Positions 23,908 through 32,307 of a stretch of DNA of 32,307 nucleotides are shown piece by piece (positions within the stretch are counted from its first letter, which is position 1; every line of letters starts with the position of its first letter). The position numbers and the translations under genes are program-made. Source of the DNA: Gemmatimonadota bacterium (GTDB lineage Bacteria; Gemmatimonadota; Gemmatimonadetes; Gemmatimonadales; GWC2-71-9). The notes below the pieces were generated by a model. That model was not told where the DNA came from and did not search any database. It saw only the letters and a list, made by a program, of their open reading frames with translations. Where the stretch lies: NCBI GenBank assembly GCA_003221005.1, contig QHTZ01000084.1, forward strand, positions 1 through 32,307, written 5' to 3'.

Positions 23908-24447
23908 CTAACGCCGAATGCGGCCGACTTCGATCGGGATTATGAGCCTCAGGGACGCGACCAGCCCGTGATTCCGAACCGGCTGTGCGAAGGCGGGGTC
24001 GCCTGCGAAGCTGTATTGCACCTCTGGCATGAGCGCCACGCGTGCCAGATGCGCCTCCGCGGCCAGGCCGGGCGCCGCCAGGAACTCAGTCTTGTGGCTC
24101 CAGACGCCCGCGCTGCTCTGCGCGAACCGCATGGCTCCCAGGCTCAGGCCCAGGAACATCTCCAGCTGCCCAACCGGGATCTCCACGCCAAGATCCACGG
24201 TAAACGCCTGACCGCGATCGGTCACGCTCAGAGTCGTCGCGCCAGCGTAATAGGTCCAGCGCAGTCCCACATACGCGAGACGACCCGTCGCCACCCCGAC
24301 CACCAGACCAGCCCCCGGTCCCCAAGCCTTGCTGGTGCCGTAAGTCGCCACGGCCCCCAGCTGCACCTCACCGATTTGCGCGAAGATCGGGGACGGCGCG
24401 ATGGACAGGGCGCCTACGACCAGGGACACGCGGCTGCATCGCATCAC
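23908..24447 (-). CDS. Putative small outer-membrane beta-barrel protein
   Basis: A 179-aa protein I cannot assign to a family. A signal peptide ends at PSPIFAQ (about residue 24). The remainder is a series of short amphipathic strands rich in Gly/Ala/Tyr, such as VQLGAVATYGTSKAWG, AYVGLRWTYYAGAT, FTVDLGVEIPVGQLEMFLG and LVASLRLIIPIEVG, compatible with an 8-strand barrel. The start is GTG at 24447 (ATG at 24444 is next), overlapping the stop of the large PLD-like gene as GTGA. Its coupling to that surface enzyme suggests the two may function together in the outer membrane, but there is no direct evidence. Confidence 0.6.
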   Translation of the reverse strand: MMRCSRVSLVVGALSIAPSPIFAQIGEVQLGAVATYGTSKAWGPGAGLVVGVATGRLAYVGLRWTYYAGATTLSVTDRGQAFTVDLGVEIPVGQLEMFLGLSLGAMRFAQSSAGVWSHKTEFLAAPGLAAEAHLARVALMPEVQYSFAGDPAFAQPVRNHGLVASLRLIIPIEVGRIRR

Positions 24448-27400
24448 ACCCCGTCCTTCGCGATCCGGGCGATGCGGCGGCGCAGCTCGCCCACCGGTGG
24501 GAGTAACCGGTCCAGCGTAGCCTGATCATCGACCCAGGTGACGGTGCCGACCATGAATACGAGATCCATGAGCGGCACAACGGACTCTGCGCCGGTGAAC
24601 AGGACGCCGACCTCGCCGTCCATGAACATGCCGCGGTAGTCCTGGTTCTGTGAGCCCACGATCGCGAAGCTCGCGGCCCGCGGTGCGGCGTGGGCCGGCG
24701 CTACCAGGCGGGCGGCGATCTGCTCGAGCGAGTCGCGCGGCCCGCTGGCCTGGACGTACTCTCCGGCAGGCGAGTAGGTGGCTTCGCGGTACCGGAGGTA
24801 CGCCGCCATGAGCCGTGGCCACTCCTGGGACGCGCTGATCGCGCGCCAGAATTCCCCGGTGGCGAAGAATTGAACCTTCTGATGGAGCTTGGGCACGAGG
24901 ACGGCGCTCCGGGTCGCGCCGCTCGAGTCCACCGTGTCGCGAGCCGCCTCCGCGACCACCGGCGCGAGGGCTGGCGCGAACGGCAGGAGTGCTTGCAGGA
25001 ACGGTGTGGTGCTGACCTGCCGCTCCCAGCGGTCGGCGCGGCTCGCGAACCCACGCCGGTCGGGGGGGAGCGCGTAGAGGCCGGTGCGAAGATCGCCACC
25101 CGCTGCGGCGATCGCCGGGCCCAACTCGCGGCGCATGAGGAGCAGCCGGGTGAGCAGCTCCTGCGCCCGTGCCATCTGTGGGAATCCGCTGCTCGGCGCG
25201 TTGGCCAGGGCCGGCGCGATGACGAGCACGTGGGCGCCCCGGAGGCAGGCTCCAACGAGCAGTGCCGCAAAGAACGAGGAATTCCACAGTGAGTCGGGAG
25301 CCTTGATGACGGAGCCGGGCGGCATCAACGAGTAGAGCACGGCCTTGCCGACGTTGAGCGGCTTGGGCAGATAGCCGGTTCCATTCACGAGGGCCATGGC
25401 CCGCTCCTGATGGCGGGCCGCGTCGGGTCGCGCGGCGAGGCGCGCCACTGATCCCGCGACGAGCGGCCGCGACCGGAGCGGGAGGGGGAGATCCTCTTCC
25501 GTCAGGCCCTGACTCAGCAGCAGGTCGCGGGCCGCCTGCCGCAGCTCCAGCAGGACCGGCCCCTGGAGCATCAGGGAGCGGTCGTCCCATCCTGGGCCGA
25601 GGTACTGCTGGCCCACCCCCATTCCCGTGAGCATGCCCACGCCGCGGAAGGGATCGTCTTCGCTGACGTCGCGGAACGTGATCTTGCGGTGGTCGCGCAT
25701 GACGTCGTCCGGATACCCGAACACGCTCGACACGAGGCCGCCACTCCAGAACGAGGCATCCACGCGGTTCGTGACGTTGACGTGCACCTTGACGCGATTC
25801 CGCAGCCAGGCATCCCCGTACTCGCGCGCCTCGGCCTGCAGGACGCGGGAGTTCTGGACGGCCGCGCGGAGGCGCTCCAGCGCGCGAGCCAGGCGGGCGG
25901 CATCCGCCGCAGTACCGACGCCCAGGCGCGGGGACGCGTGCAGCGGGTTCTCCAGCACCGTCATCAGCAGCCGCGACTTGCGTTGCTCGTAGTAGTGCTG
26001 GTCGAGAAAGATGAAGAACGAAGGCAGTGCGCCCGTCGAATCGTAGGCCTCGACCCGCTCCGCGAGCGCGGCGAGATAGCCATCTACTATCTGCGCGAAC
26101 GAGGCCCAGTCCAGCTTCTGCTCCGGCGTCACCGCTGGGAAGTCGTGGATCCACAGGACGTGGTAATCCCGGGTCGCATGTAGCATCCGGAGCAGCTCCC
26201 AGTGGAACTGCAAGTTGGCGACGTAGGAGATGCGGTTGTGCGCGGTGAACGGCACGCCCGTGGCCCGCTCGAGCAAAGCGTCGAGCTCGGCCTGCTCGTC
26301 GTGGTCCTCGGGCAGCAGCGCGTACTGCAGCGGCAGCCACACGAGCCGGGGATCGTCCCACTCCTTCGCGGTGCGGCGGCGAACCGCCTCGAGGATATCG
26401 GTCAGGCGCTCGAAGACGAACAGCACGGGCTCGATCCGCTCCGCGGGCACCACGGTCGACGCCGCGACCCAGCGACCGAACCGGCCCCGAGCAGCGATGC
26501 CGAGCTCCTTCAGCGTGTCGTGGCGCTTCTTGCGGCCGAGCAGCCGGTCGTAGGGGAGCAGGACCTCGTCGAGCAGGATCTCGCGGCAGCGACGCGCGAG
26601 CTCGCGGCCCGCCGGCGCGTCCCCAGCCGCGAGGCTGAAGGCGCGCTCCAGCTCGGTATGGAAGAAGCGCACCTCGGCGTCCGCGCTCCGCGTCGCGAGG
26701 TGTGTGCGGAGGTCGCCGACGTAGCGCGCGGTGCGAGCCAGGCCGATCTGCGCGTCCCGCCCGTCCTGGTCCAGGAACGGGGCCACTAACCGACGGATCC
26801 ATTCGGCCGAGGTGCGAAGACTGTCGAGGGCCACGAGGAGCATGGGGTCGGTTGCCCGATGGGAAACCGGCACGTAGTGCTCGCGCGCCACGACGACGTA
26901 GTCTCGCAGCGGCCGGTTGCGACCGGCGAGGCGATCCCCCAGGGGCGCGGAAACGCCCAGCGTGAAGCTGTGGCCTGCGAGCGGGTACCAGTCGAGCCGC
27001 AGGAGCGTGCCGCGCGTCAACAGGCCGCCGCGGCGCACCGGCGTGTGCAGAGTGACGAGCATGTCGAGACGGTTGTCCCGCACGTTGTAGTCCGCCCCCA
27101 CGCCGGCGCTGAAGTAGGGAACCTGCAGCAGGCCACGCACACCCCCGTCGGCCTTGTTGCCGCGGGCGCCGACGTAGGCCTCCACACCGAGCTCGGCGAG
27201 TTTGGTGACGGGGTTCAGGGGCGCGTAGTAGGTGCCGGCCACCGCTCGCACCATCACGTCGCCGGACCCGTCCCCCAGATAGAGCCCCGTGCCGAGGGTG
27301 GCCTGCCAGTGCCAGAGGAGTGGCTGACCGAGGGAAGCGGTGCGACCGCCCGCATCCGGTGGGCGTGACAGCTGGGCGCTCGCGTCGCGGGCCGAGCCGA

Positions 27401-27470
27401 ACGACACAGCGGCGGTCCACGCGCCCGCGACCAGCAGCGCGCACCAGTGGTGGGAGGCGCGACGAGGCAC
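24444..27470 (-). CDS. Large exported protein: beta-barrel-like N-terminus plus phospholipase D-like domain
   Basis: About 1008 aa. A signal peptide ends near RDASAQ (about 33). Residues 50-200 form Gly/Tyr-rich amphipathic strands (LLWHWQATLGTGLYLG, YFSAGVGADYNV, FTLGVSAPLG) like an outer-membrane barrel. Residues 210-480 are mostly helical, with no recognised motif. Residues 485-960 resemble a two-HKD phospholipase D. FFIFLDQHYYEQR starts the first half, DHRKITFRD (593-601) is a complete HxKx4D motif, and YLGPGWDDRSLMLQGPV follows it. The second half has LHQKVQFFA (862-870), where Asp is Ala, then VGSQNQDYRGMFMDGEV (938-954), the GSxNxxxR...E block. Such enzymes cleave or transfer phosphodiester head groups. 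GTG at 27470 is the best start, just before the signal peptide; a TTG at 27485 is possible. No close match to a named family is recalled. Confidence 0.68.
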   Translation of the reverse strand: MPRRASHHWCALLVAGAWTAAVSFGSARDASAQLSRPPDAGGRTASLGQPLLWHWQATLGTGLYLGDGSGDVMVRAVAGTYYAPLNPVTKLAELGVEAYVGARGNKADGGVRGLLQVPYFSAGVGADYNVRDNRLDMLVTLHTPVRRGGLLTRGTLLRLDWYPLAGHSFTLGVSAPLGDRLAGRNRPLRDYVVVAREHYVPVSHRATDPMLLVALDSLRTSAEWIRRLVAPFLDQDGRDAQIGLARTARYVGDLRTHLATRSADAEVRFFHTELERAFSLAAGDAPAGRELARRCREILLDEVLLPYDRLLGRKKRHDTLKELGIAARGRFGRWVAASTVVPAERIEPVLFVFERLTDILEAVRRRTAKEWDDPRLVWLPLQYALLPEDHDEQAELDALLERATGVPFTAHNRISYVANLQFHWELLRMLHATRDYHVLWIHDFPAVTPEQKLDWASFAQIVDGYLAALAERVEAYDSTGALPSFFIFLDQHYYEQRKSRLLMTVLENPLHASPRLGVGTAADAARLARALERLRAAVQNSRVLQAEAREYGDAWLRNRVKVHVNVTNRVDASFWSGGLVSSVFGYPDDVMRDHRKITFRDVSEDDPFRGVGMLTGMGVGQQYLGPGWDDRSLMLQGPVLLELRQAARDLLLSQGLTEEDLPLPLRSRPLVAGSVARLAARPDAARHQERAMALVNGTGYLPKPLNVGKAVLYSLMPPGSVIKAPDSLWNSSFFAALLVGACLRGAHVLVIAPALANAPSSGFPQMARAQELLTRLLLMRRELGPAIAAAGGDLRTGLYALPPDRRGFASRADRWERQVSTTPFLQALLPFAPALAPVVAEAARDTVDSSGATRSAVLVPKLHQKVQFFATGEFWRAISASQEWPRLMAAYLRYREATYSPAGEYVQASGPRDSLEQIAARLVAPAHAAPRAASFAIVGSQNQDYRGMFMDGEVGVLFTGAESVVPLMDLVFMVGTVTWVDDQATLDRLLPPVGELRRRIARIAKDGV

Positions 27471-27508
27471 CGGGAAACGCCGCAATCTACCGCCGAGCAG
27501 AGCGGTGG

Positions 27509-28324
27509 CTAGTCGACCGGAACGGACACCAGGGTCCAGACTGGACGATGGTCGCTCGCGCCGAGCGTGTCGCTCACGACACCGGCGCCGTCTGTGTGCG
27601 CGAAGCCCTTGAGGAAGACGTGGTCCCAGTTGAAAACCAGGTGGGTCCTGGGATTGTGCTCGGTGGGCCAGAGAAAGCCTGCTGCGCGGAACTCCTTGCC
27701 GATCCCCCGGCTGTTCATGTCGCCACTCACCACGACGCGCGGATAGAGGGCTGCATCGGCGAGGATCGCCCGCACCTGGTCGCGGCGCGAGCTCGGCCCG
27801 ATCTCGAGTGGCGTCCCGAGATGAACGCTGTAGACCCGCAGCGGGACGCCGTTGACCAGGATCGTCGCGGCCGTCGCGATCCGCTCCGTGTGCTCGAAAC
27901 GGGCGAGGTGGGGGAGCACGATTTTCTGATCTGCTACGATGGCCCAGCGCGAGAGGATGGCGTTGCCAAAGTCCTTGCCGGTGTTCCGGGGCACCGTGGC
28001 CGGATAGTACACGTAGGACATTCCCAGCGCCTCGGCGATGCGTCGCGTGCCTGGAGCGTCCATTTCCTGGAGCGTGATGATGTCGGCGTTCCGCAGCGCC
28101 GCGCTCGACTCCAACACAGCGATCGCCCGATCGATATGGCGGCCGTACTGGATGTTGAAGGTGACCATGCGGATCGTGTTGGCTCCGCTCCGGGCGGCAG
28201 GTGTCGAGCGCGGGGGTACCGTCGCAGCGTAGCGCGGCCCAAGCGGGCTCTCGTAGTTGTAGCCCTGGCAACCGATCCCGCTGCCGAGAACTACAAGCGT
28301 AGCGGCCCGCGTGCGACGATTCAC
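27509..28324 (-). CDS. Endonuclease/exonuclease/phosphatase-fold protein, exported
   Basis: A 271-aa metal-dependent phosphodiesterase of the EEP (DNase I/sphingomyelinase) fold. MVTFNIQYGRH (53-63), ITLQEMD (83-89, metal Glu), VYSVHLGTP (catalytic-side His), VVVSGDMNSRG, WDHVFLKG and GASDHRPVW (near the C-terminus, catalytic Asp-His) are the family blocks in the expected order. A hydrophobic N-terminus with Cys19 (LGSGIGC) suggests export and perhaps lipidation, although the lipobox is imperfect. GTG at 28324 lies 38 bases after the lepA stop. It directly precedes the PLD-like gene, so two exported phosphodiesterases sit in tandem. Substrate could be a nucleic acid, inositol phosphate or phospholipid. 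Confidence 0.85.
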   Translation of the reverse strand: MNRRTRAATLVVLGSGIGCQGYNYESPLGPRYAATVPPRSTPAARSGANTIRMVTFNIQYGRHIDRAIAVLESSAALRNADIITLQEMDAPGTRRIAEALGMSYVYYPATVPRNTGKDFGNAILSRWAIVADQKIVLPHLARFEHTERIATAATILVNGVPLRVYSVHLGTPLEIGPSSRRDQVRAILADAALYPRVVVSGDMNSRGIGKEFRAAGFLWPTEHNPRTHLVFNWDHVFLKGFAHTDGAGVVSDTLGASDHRPVWTLVSVPVD

Positions 28325-28362
28325 AGTGTGAGAAGATACCCGAGCGGAGGCTGCCAGGCAGG

Positions 28363-30168
<1,806 letters not shown>

Positions 30169-30176
30169 GGGACGGG

Positions 30177-30206
30177 AATATAGAGGTGCCAGGTATCAGG
30201 TGTCGT
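30177..30206 (-). promoter_or_regulatory. Probable lepA promoter
   Basis: TATATT (30182-30177, 5 of 6 to TATAAT) and ACGACA (30206-30201, 4 of 6 to TTGACA) are 18 bases apart. The predicted start lies within 1-3 bases of the lepA ATG, so a near-leaderless message is expected. The -35 lies inside the heptamer repeat. Confidence 0.5.
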
Positions 30207-30254
30207 GTCAGGGTCTGTCACCCCTCACACCTGACACCCGACACCTGACGCCTA
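30183..30254. repeat. Inverted pair of 7-base tandem repeats between lepA and rho
   Basis: On the plus strand, units GAGGTGC-CAGGTAT-CAGGTGT (30183-30203) face ACACCTG-ACACCCG-ACACCTG-ACGCCTA (30227-30254). Read from the other strand, the second set is CAGGTGT-CGGGTGT-CAGGTGT. The arms 30191-30212 and 30230-30253 pair with only a 2-base gap and two mismatches around a 17-base loop. They occupy most of the divergent promoter region. The 7-base period and opposed arms match the repeat in envC, although the unit differs. Confidence 0.8.
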
Positions 30255-30258
30255 TCTT
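30231..30258 (+). promoter_or_regulatory. Probable rho promoter
   Basis: CTGACA (30231-30236, 5 of 6 to TTGACA) and TATCTT (30253-30258, 4 of 6 to TATAAT) are 16 bases apart. The start would be near 30265, 7 bases before the rho ATG, so again a very short leader. The -35 is formed by a heptamer unit junction. Confidence 0.45.
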
Positions 30259-30271
30259 TCATGCGTCTCCC

Positions 30272-31354
30272 ATGGCCTCCATCACCGGCTGGTTTGATCC
30301 CGTTCCGAAGGGCGGACACCTGCGCCTTGCAGTTCACGGGTATCTCCCGGCGCCAGGTGATCTGGCGGTGCGACTCCCGGGCTTGCGCCGCGGCGACCGT
30401 GTCACGCTCGCCGACGGCCGGGTCACTGCGGTGAACGGTGTTCCACCCACCGCGCTTGCCGAGCGCGCCGAGTTTCCGAAGCTCGGCGCCGTGCACCCCT
30501 CGCGGGCGCTCGCCCTCGAGACCCCGCGGGCGTCGAGCCCGCGCACGGCGGACATCCAGCGCGTGGTGGACCTCATCTGCCCGTTGGGCTTCGGCCAGCG
30601 CGCGCTCATCGTGTCGCCTCCCAAGGCCGGGAAGACCATCGTGCTGCAGGCCGTGGCCGAGAGCGTGGCGCTCAACTATCCCGCGGCGGAGCTGCTGCTG
30701 CTGCTCGTGGACGAGCGTCCCGAAGAGGTGAGCGAGATGGTGGACTGGGGGCGGGGAGAGGTGATCGCCTCGAGCTTCGATTTGCCGCAGGAGCGGCACG
30801 TGGCCGTGGCGGAGATGGTGTTTGAGCATGCGCGCCGGCAAGTGGAGCTCGGTCGGGACGTCGTCATCGTGCTGGACTCGCTCACCCGCCTGGCCCGCTC
30901 GCACAATACCACGGGCAGGAGCAGCCGTCGCACCCTGTCGGGCGGTCTCGATGCCAACGCGCTCGCCAAGCCGAAGGCGCTGTTCGGCGCCGCGCGCGCG
31001 GTCCCAGAAGGCGGATCCCTCACCGTGATCGCGACGGCCTTGGTGGAGACGGAGAGCCGCATGGACGAGGTCATCTTCGAGGAGTTCAAGGGGACCGGCA
31101 ACGCCGAGCTGCGGCTCACGCGGGAGCTCGCGGACCGGCGCATCTACCCCGCGGTGGACGTCGCGGCCAGCGGTACGCGGCGCGAGGAGCTACTCGCCGA
31201 CGCGGGCGTAGTGGCGGCGCGGCAGGCGCTGCGCCGCGCCCTCGTGGGGCTGCCACCGGACCAGGCCATGTCCACCCTGCTGACGCAGCTGCGGCGCTTC
31301 CCTACCAACGCGGAGCTGCTGAGTCAGTTCCCGCTGTCCACCACCCGCCTGTAG
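30272..31354 (+). CDS. rho: Transcription termination factor Rho, short form lacking most of the N-terminal domain
   Basis: A 360-aa Rho (E. coli Rho is 419). The ATPase core is intact: Walker A SPPKAGKT (115-122), VDERPEEVSEM (147-157), Walker B VIVLDSLTRLARS (198-210), Q-loop LSGGLDANAL (222-231), EEFKGTGNAEL (270-280, R-loop) and SGTRREELL (300-308). Upstream only about 85 residues remain. The N-terminal helical domain is absent, and the cold-shock (primary RNA-binding) domain is shrunken: the usual GFGFLR reads HGYLPA. So secondary-site RNA translocation should persist, while primary rut-type binding is doubtful. ATG at 30272 is the only sensible start: the lepA start and both promoters fill the space upstream, so no missing exon-like 5' part is hidden. 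It may be a genuine short Rho or a second paralogue. Confidence 0.92.
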   Translation: MASITGWFDPVPKGGHLRLAVHGYLPAPGDLAVRLPGLRRGDRVTLADGRVTAVNGVPPTALAERAEFPKLGAVHPSRALALETPRASSPRTADIQRVVDLICPLGFGQRALIVSPPKAGKTIVLQAVAESVALNYPAAELLLLLVDERPEEVSEMVDWGRGEVIASSFDLPQERHVAVAEMVFEHARRQVELGRDVVIVLDSLTRLARSHNTTGRSSRRTLSGGLDANALAKPKALFGAARAVPEGGSLTVIATALVETESRMDEVIFEEFKGTGNAELRLTRELADRRIYPAVDVAASGTRREELLADAGVVAARQALRRALVGLPPDQAMSTLLTQLRRFPTNAELLSQFPLSTTRL

Positions 31355-32307
31355 CTCTCCGGATCCCAGCGCGGCCGCCTCGGCGCTCCCGCGATCTCCA
31401 GGCCGACGTAGAAGAGCAGCTTGACGATCCGCGACTCCTTTTCGCCGTCGATCTTTGACACCTCGTCCGACACCTGGTGGTAATCGGGATGCGTGCCGTT
31501 GAAGAAAAACAGGATCGGGATCCCGCGGCGCGCGAAGTTGTAGTGATCGGAGCGGGTGTAGAAGTGCTCCAGCGGCCAGATGTCCCCGATCGGCGTCATG
31601 CTGAGCTCCGGATGCGCCCGCGCCACGCGATCGACAGTGACTCCCAGGTCCGACTGCTCCTTTCCGATCACCGCGATCGTGTCCTTCCAGTTCCGGCCGA
31701 CCATATCGCTGTTGAGGTCCGCCACCACGGCGTCGAGCGGCACCGTCGGGTGGTCGGTGAAGTACTCGCTTCCCCACAGTCCCCTCTCCTCACCGCTCAC
31801 GGTCATGAACACGAGCGAGCGCTTGGGGTGCGGCGTGAGCTGCGCGAACGCCTGGGCTAGCTCGATGACTGCTGTGGTGCCGGAGGCGTCGTCATCTGCG
31901 CCGTTGCAGATCGAGTCGGCGCCGCGGGCGCGGCAGGCCGGGTTTCCCGGAGACGCCACGCCGATGTGGTCCATGTGGGCAGTGAAGAGGACGTATTCGC
32001 TCCGCAGTCGCGGATCGCTCCCCTCGAGCGTTGCAATGACGTTCGGCGCCGTCGTGGTTTCGACGACCCGCTCGCGAACGTGGAGGGCGAGGGTGAGCCC
32101 GCTCAGGCGCCGGAGGCTGCGGGTGCGCTGCGCCCGGAGCGCTGCGGCGTCCAGCCCGAGCTGTTGAGCCGCGGTGGCGTCACGGATCTCCGCGGCGGCG
32201 GGCACTAGTCCGCTGTCCTGCGGCCACATGCCGACGGCGAGTGTGGGTCGGGCGGCGTCGTCGAGCCGCGCCCGCCACTCCGCGTCGGGGCGATCGGAGA
32301 TCAAGAG
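31324..32307 (-). CDS. M28-family zinc aminopeptidase, 5' end beyond window
   Basis: The visible 327 codons end at 31324, and the frame is open to the window edge, so the N-terminus (signal peptide and start) is missing. The zinc peptidase core is complete: AHMDHIGV (first His ligand), GADDDASGT (bridging Asp), VSGEERGLWGSEY (catalytic and metal Glu), LNSDMVGRN (Asp ligand) and NGTHPDYHQVSDE (last His). The part before it (ERVVETTTAPNVIATLEG) is typical of the junction after a PA-like insert in exported M28 aminopeptidases. It would trim peptides in the periplasm or outside the cell. Its 3' end overlaps the convergent rho gene by 31 bases. Confidence 0.88.
   Translation of the reverse strand, partial: LLISDRPDAEWRARLDDAARPTLAVGMWPQDSGLVPAAAEIRDATAAQQLGLDAAALRAQRTRSLRRLSGLTLALHVRERVVETTTAPNVIATLEGSDPRLRSEYVLFTAHMDHIGVASPGNPACRARGADSICNGADDDASGTTAVIELAQAFAQLTPHPKRSLVFMTVSGEERGLWGSEYFTDHPTVPLDAVVADLNSDMVGRNWKDTIAVIGKEQSDLGVTVDRVARAHPELSMTPIGDIWPLEHFYTRSDHYNFARRGIPILFFFNGTHPDYHQVSDEVSKIDGEKESRIVKLLFYVGLEIAGAPRRPRWDPESYRRVVDSGN

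Noticed and set aside
24526..27444. A 972-codon minus-strand frame overlapping the PLD-like gene
   Set aside because: Its Arg/Ala/Pro-rich product has no domains, while the other frame holds a signal peptide and HKD motifs.
30183..30254. The lepA-rho repeat as a CRISPR remnant
   Set aside because: Units are 7 bases with no spacers, arranged as opposed arms, and no cas gene is present.

Overview
The window is a GC-rich (about two thirds or more), very compact bacterial chromosome segment. Gene content fits a diderm: FtsEX with an EnvC-like activator, outer-membrane beta-barrels, lipoproteins, a periplasmic adaptor and a heptosyltransferase-like enzyme. Together with the prevalence of GTG starts this suggests an uncultured Gemmatimonadota-like organism; that phylum call is an inference from overall gene style. 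No rRNA, tRNA, CRISPR array, insertion sequence or prophage gene was seen. No convincing intrinsic terminator was found either.

Layout. Almost everything lies on the minus strand, read from right to left. At the right edge is the C-terminal part of a secreted M28 peptidase. Its 3' end overlaps that of a plus-strand, unusually short rho. rho diverges from lepA across a 103-base region holding 7-base repeats and both predicted promoters. lepA leads a run of 16 closely packed minus-strand genes (30168 to 12871). These are: lepA; a secreted endonuclease/exonuclease/phosphatase-fold protein; a large beta-barrel-like plus phospholipase-D-like protein; a small barrel protein; a family 9 glycosyltransferase; a ROK kinase; a PfkB kinase; an RsbW-like ATPase; a STAS-like protein; a cystathionine gamma-synthase-like enzyme; ftsE, ftsX and envC; and an HlyD/ABC-2 efflux set.

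A plus-strand diguanylate cyclase (11437-12870) abuts the end of that run and is divergent from pcm. pcm leads pcm, nfo, a small His/Cys-rich exported protein, an outer-membrane porin, a TroA/ZnuA-type metal-binding protein, a frameshifted metal ABC permease, a small barrel protein and a matrixin lipoprotein. No ATPase for the metal transporter is present here. A good sigma70-like promoter (4976-5004) then drives maeB, pckA and an HD phosphohydrolase that runs off the left edge. maeB and pckA together form a pyruvate/PEP/C4-acid node.

Most notable points. (1) pckA and the metal permease each carry an estimated 84-93 base internal deletion plus frameshift in otherwise excellent reading frames. 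(2) There are two inverted pairs of 7-base tandem repeats: one forms part of the envC signal-peptide coding sequence, the other supplies the apparent -35 elements of the lepA and rho promoters. (3) Rho lacks most of its N-terminal RNA-binding region. (4) A beta-barrel-like segment is fused to a two-HKD phospholipase-D-like domain. (5) Fifteen gene junctions are 4-base start/stop overlaps, ten of them GTGA.
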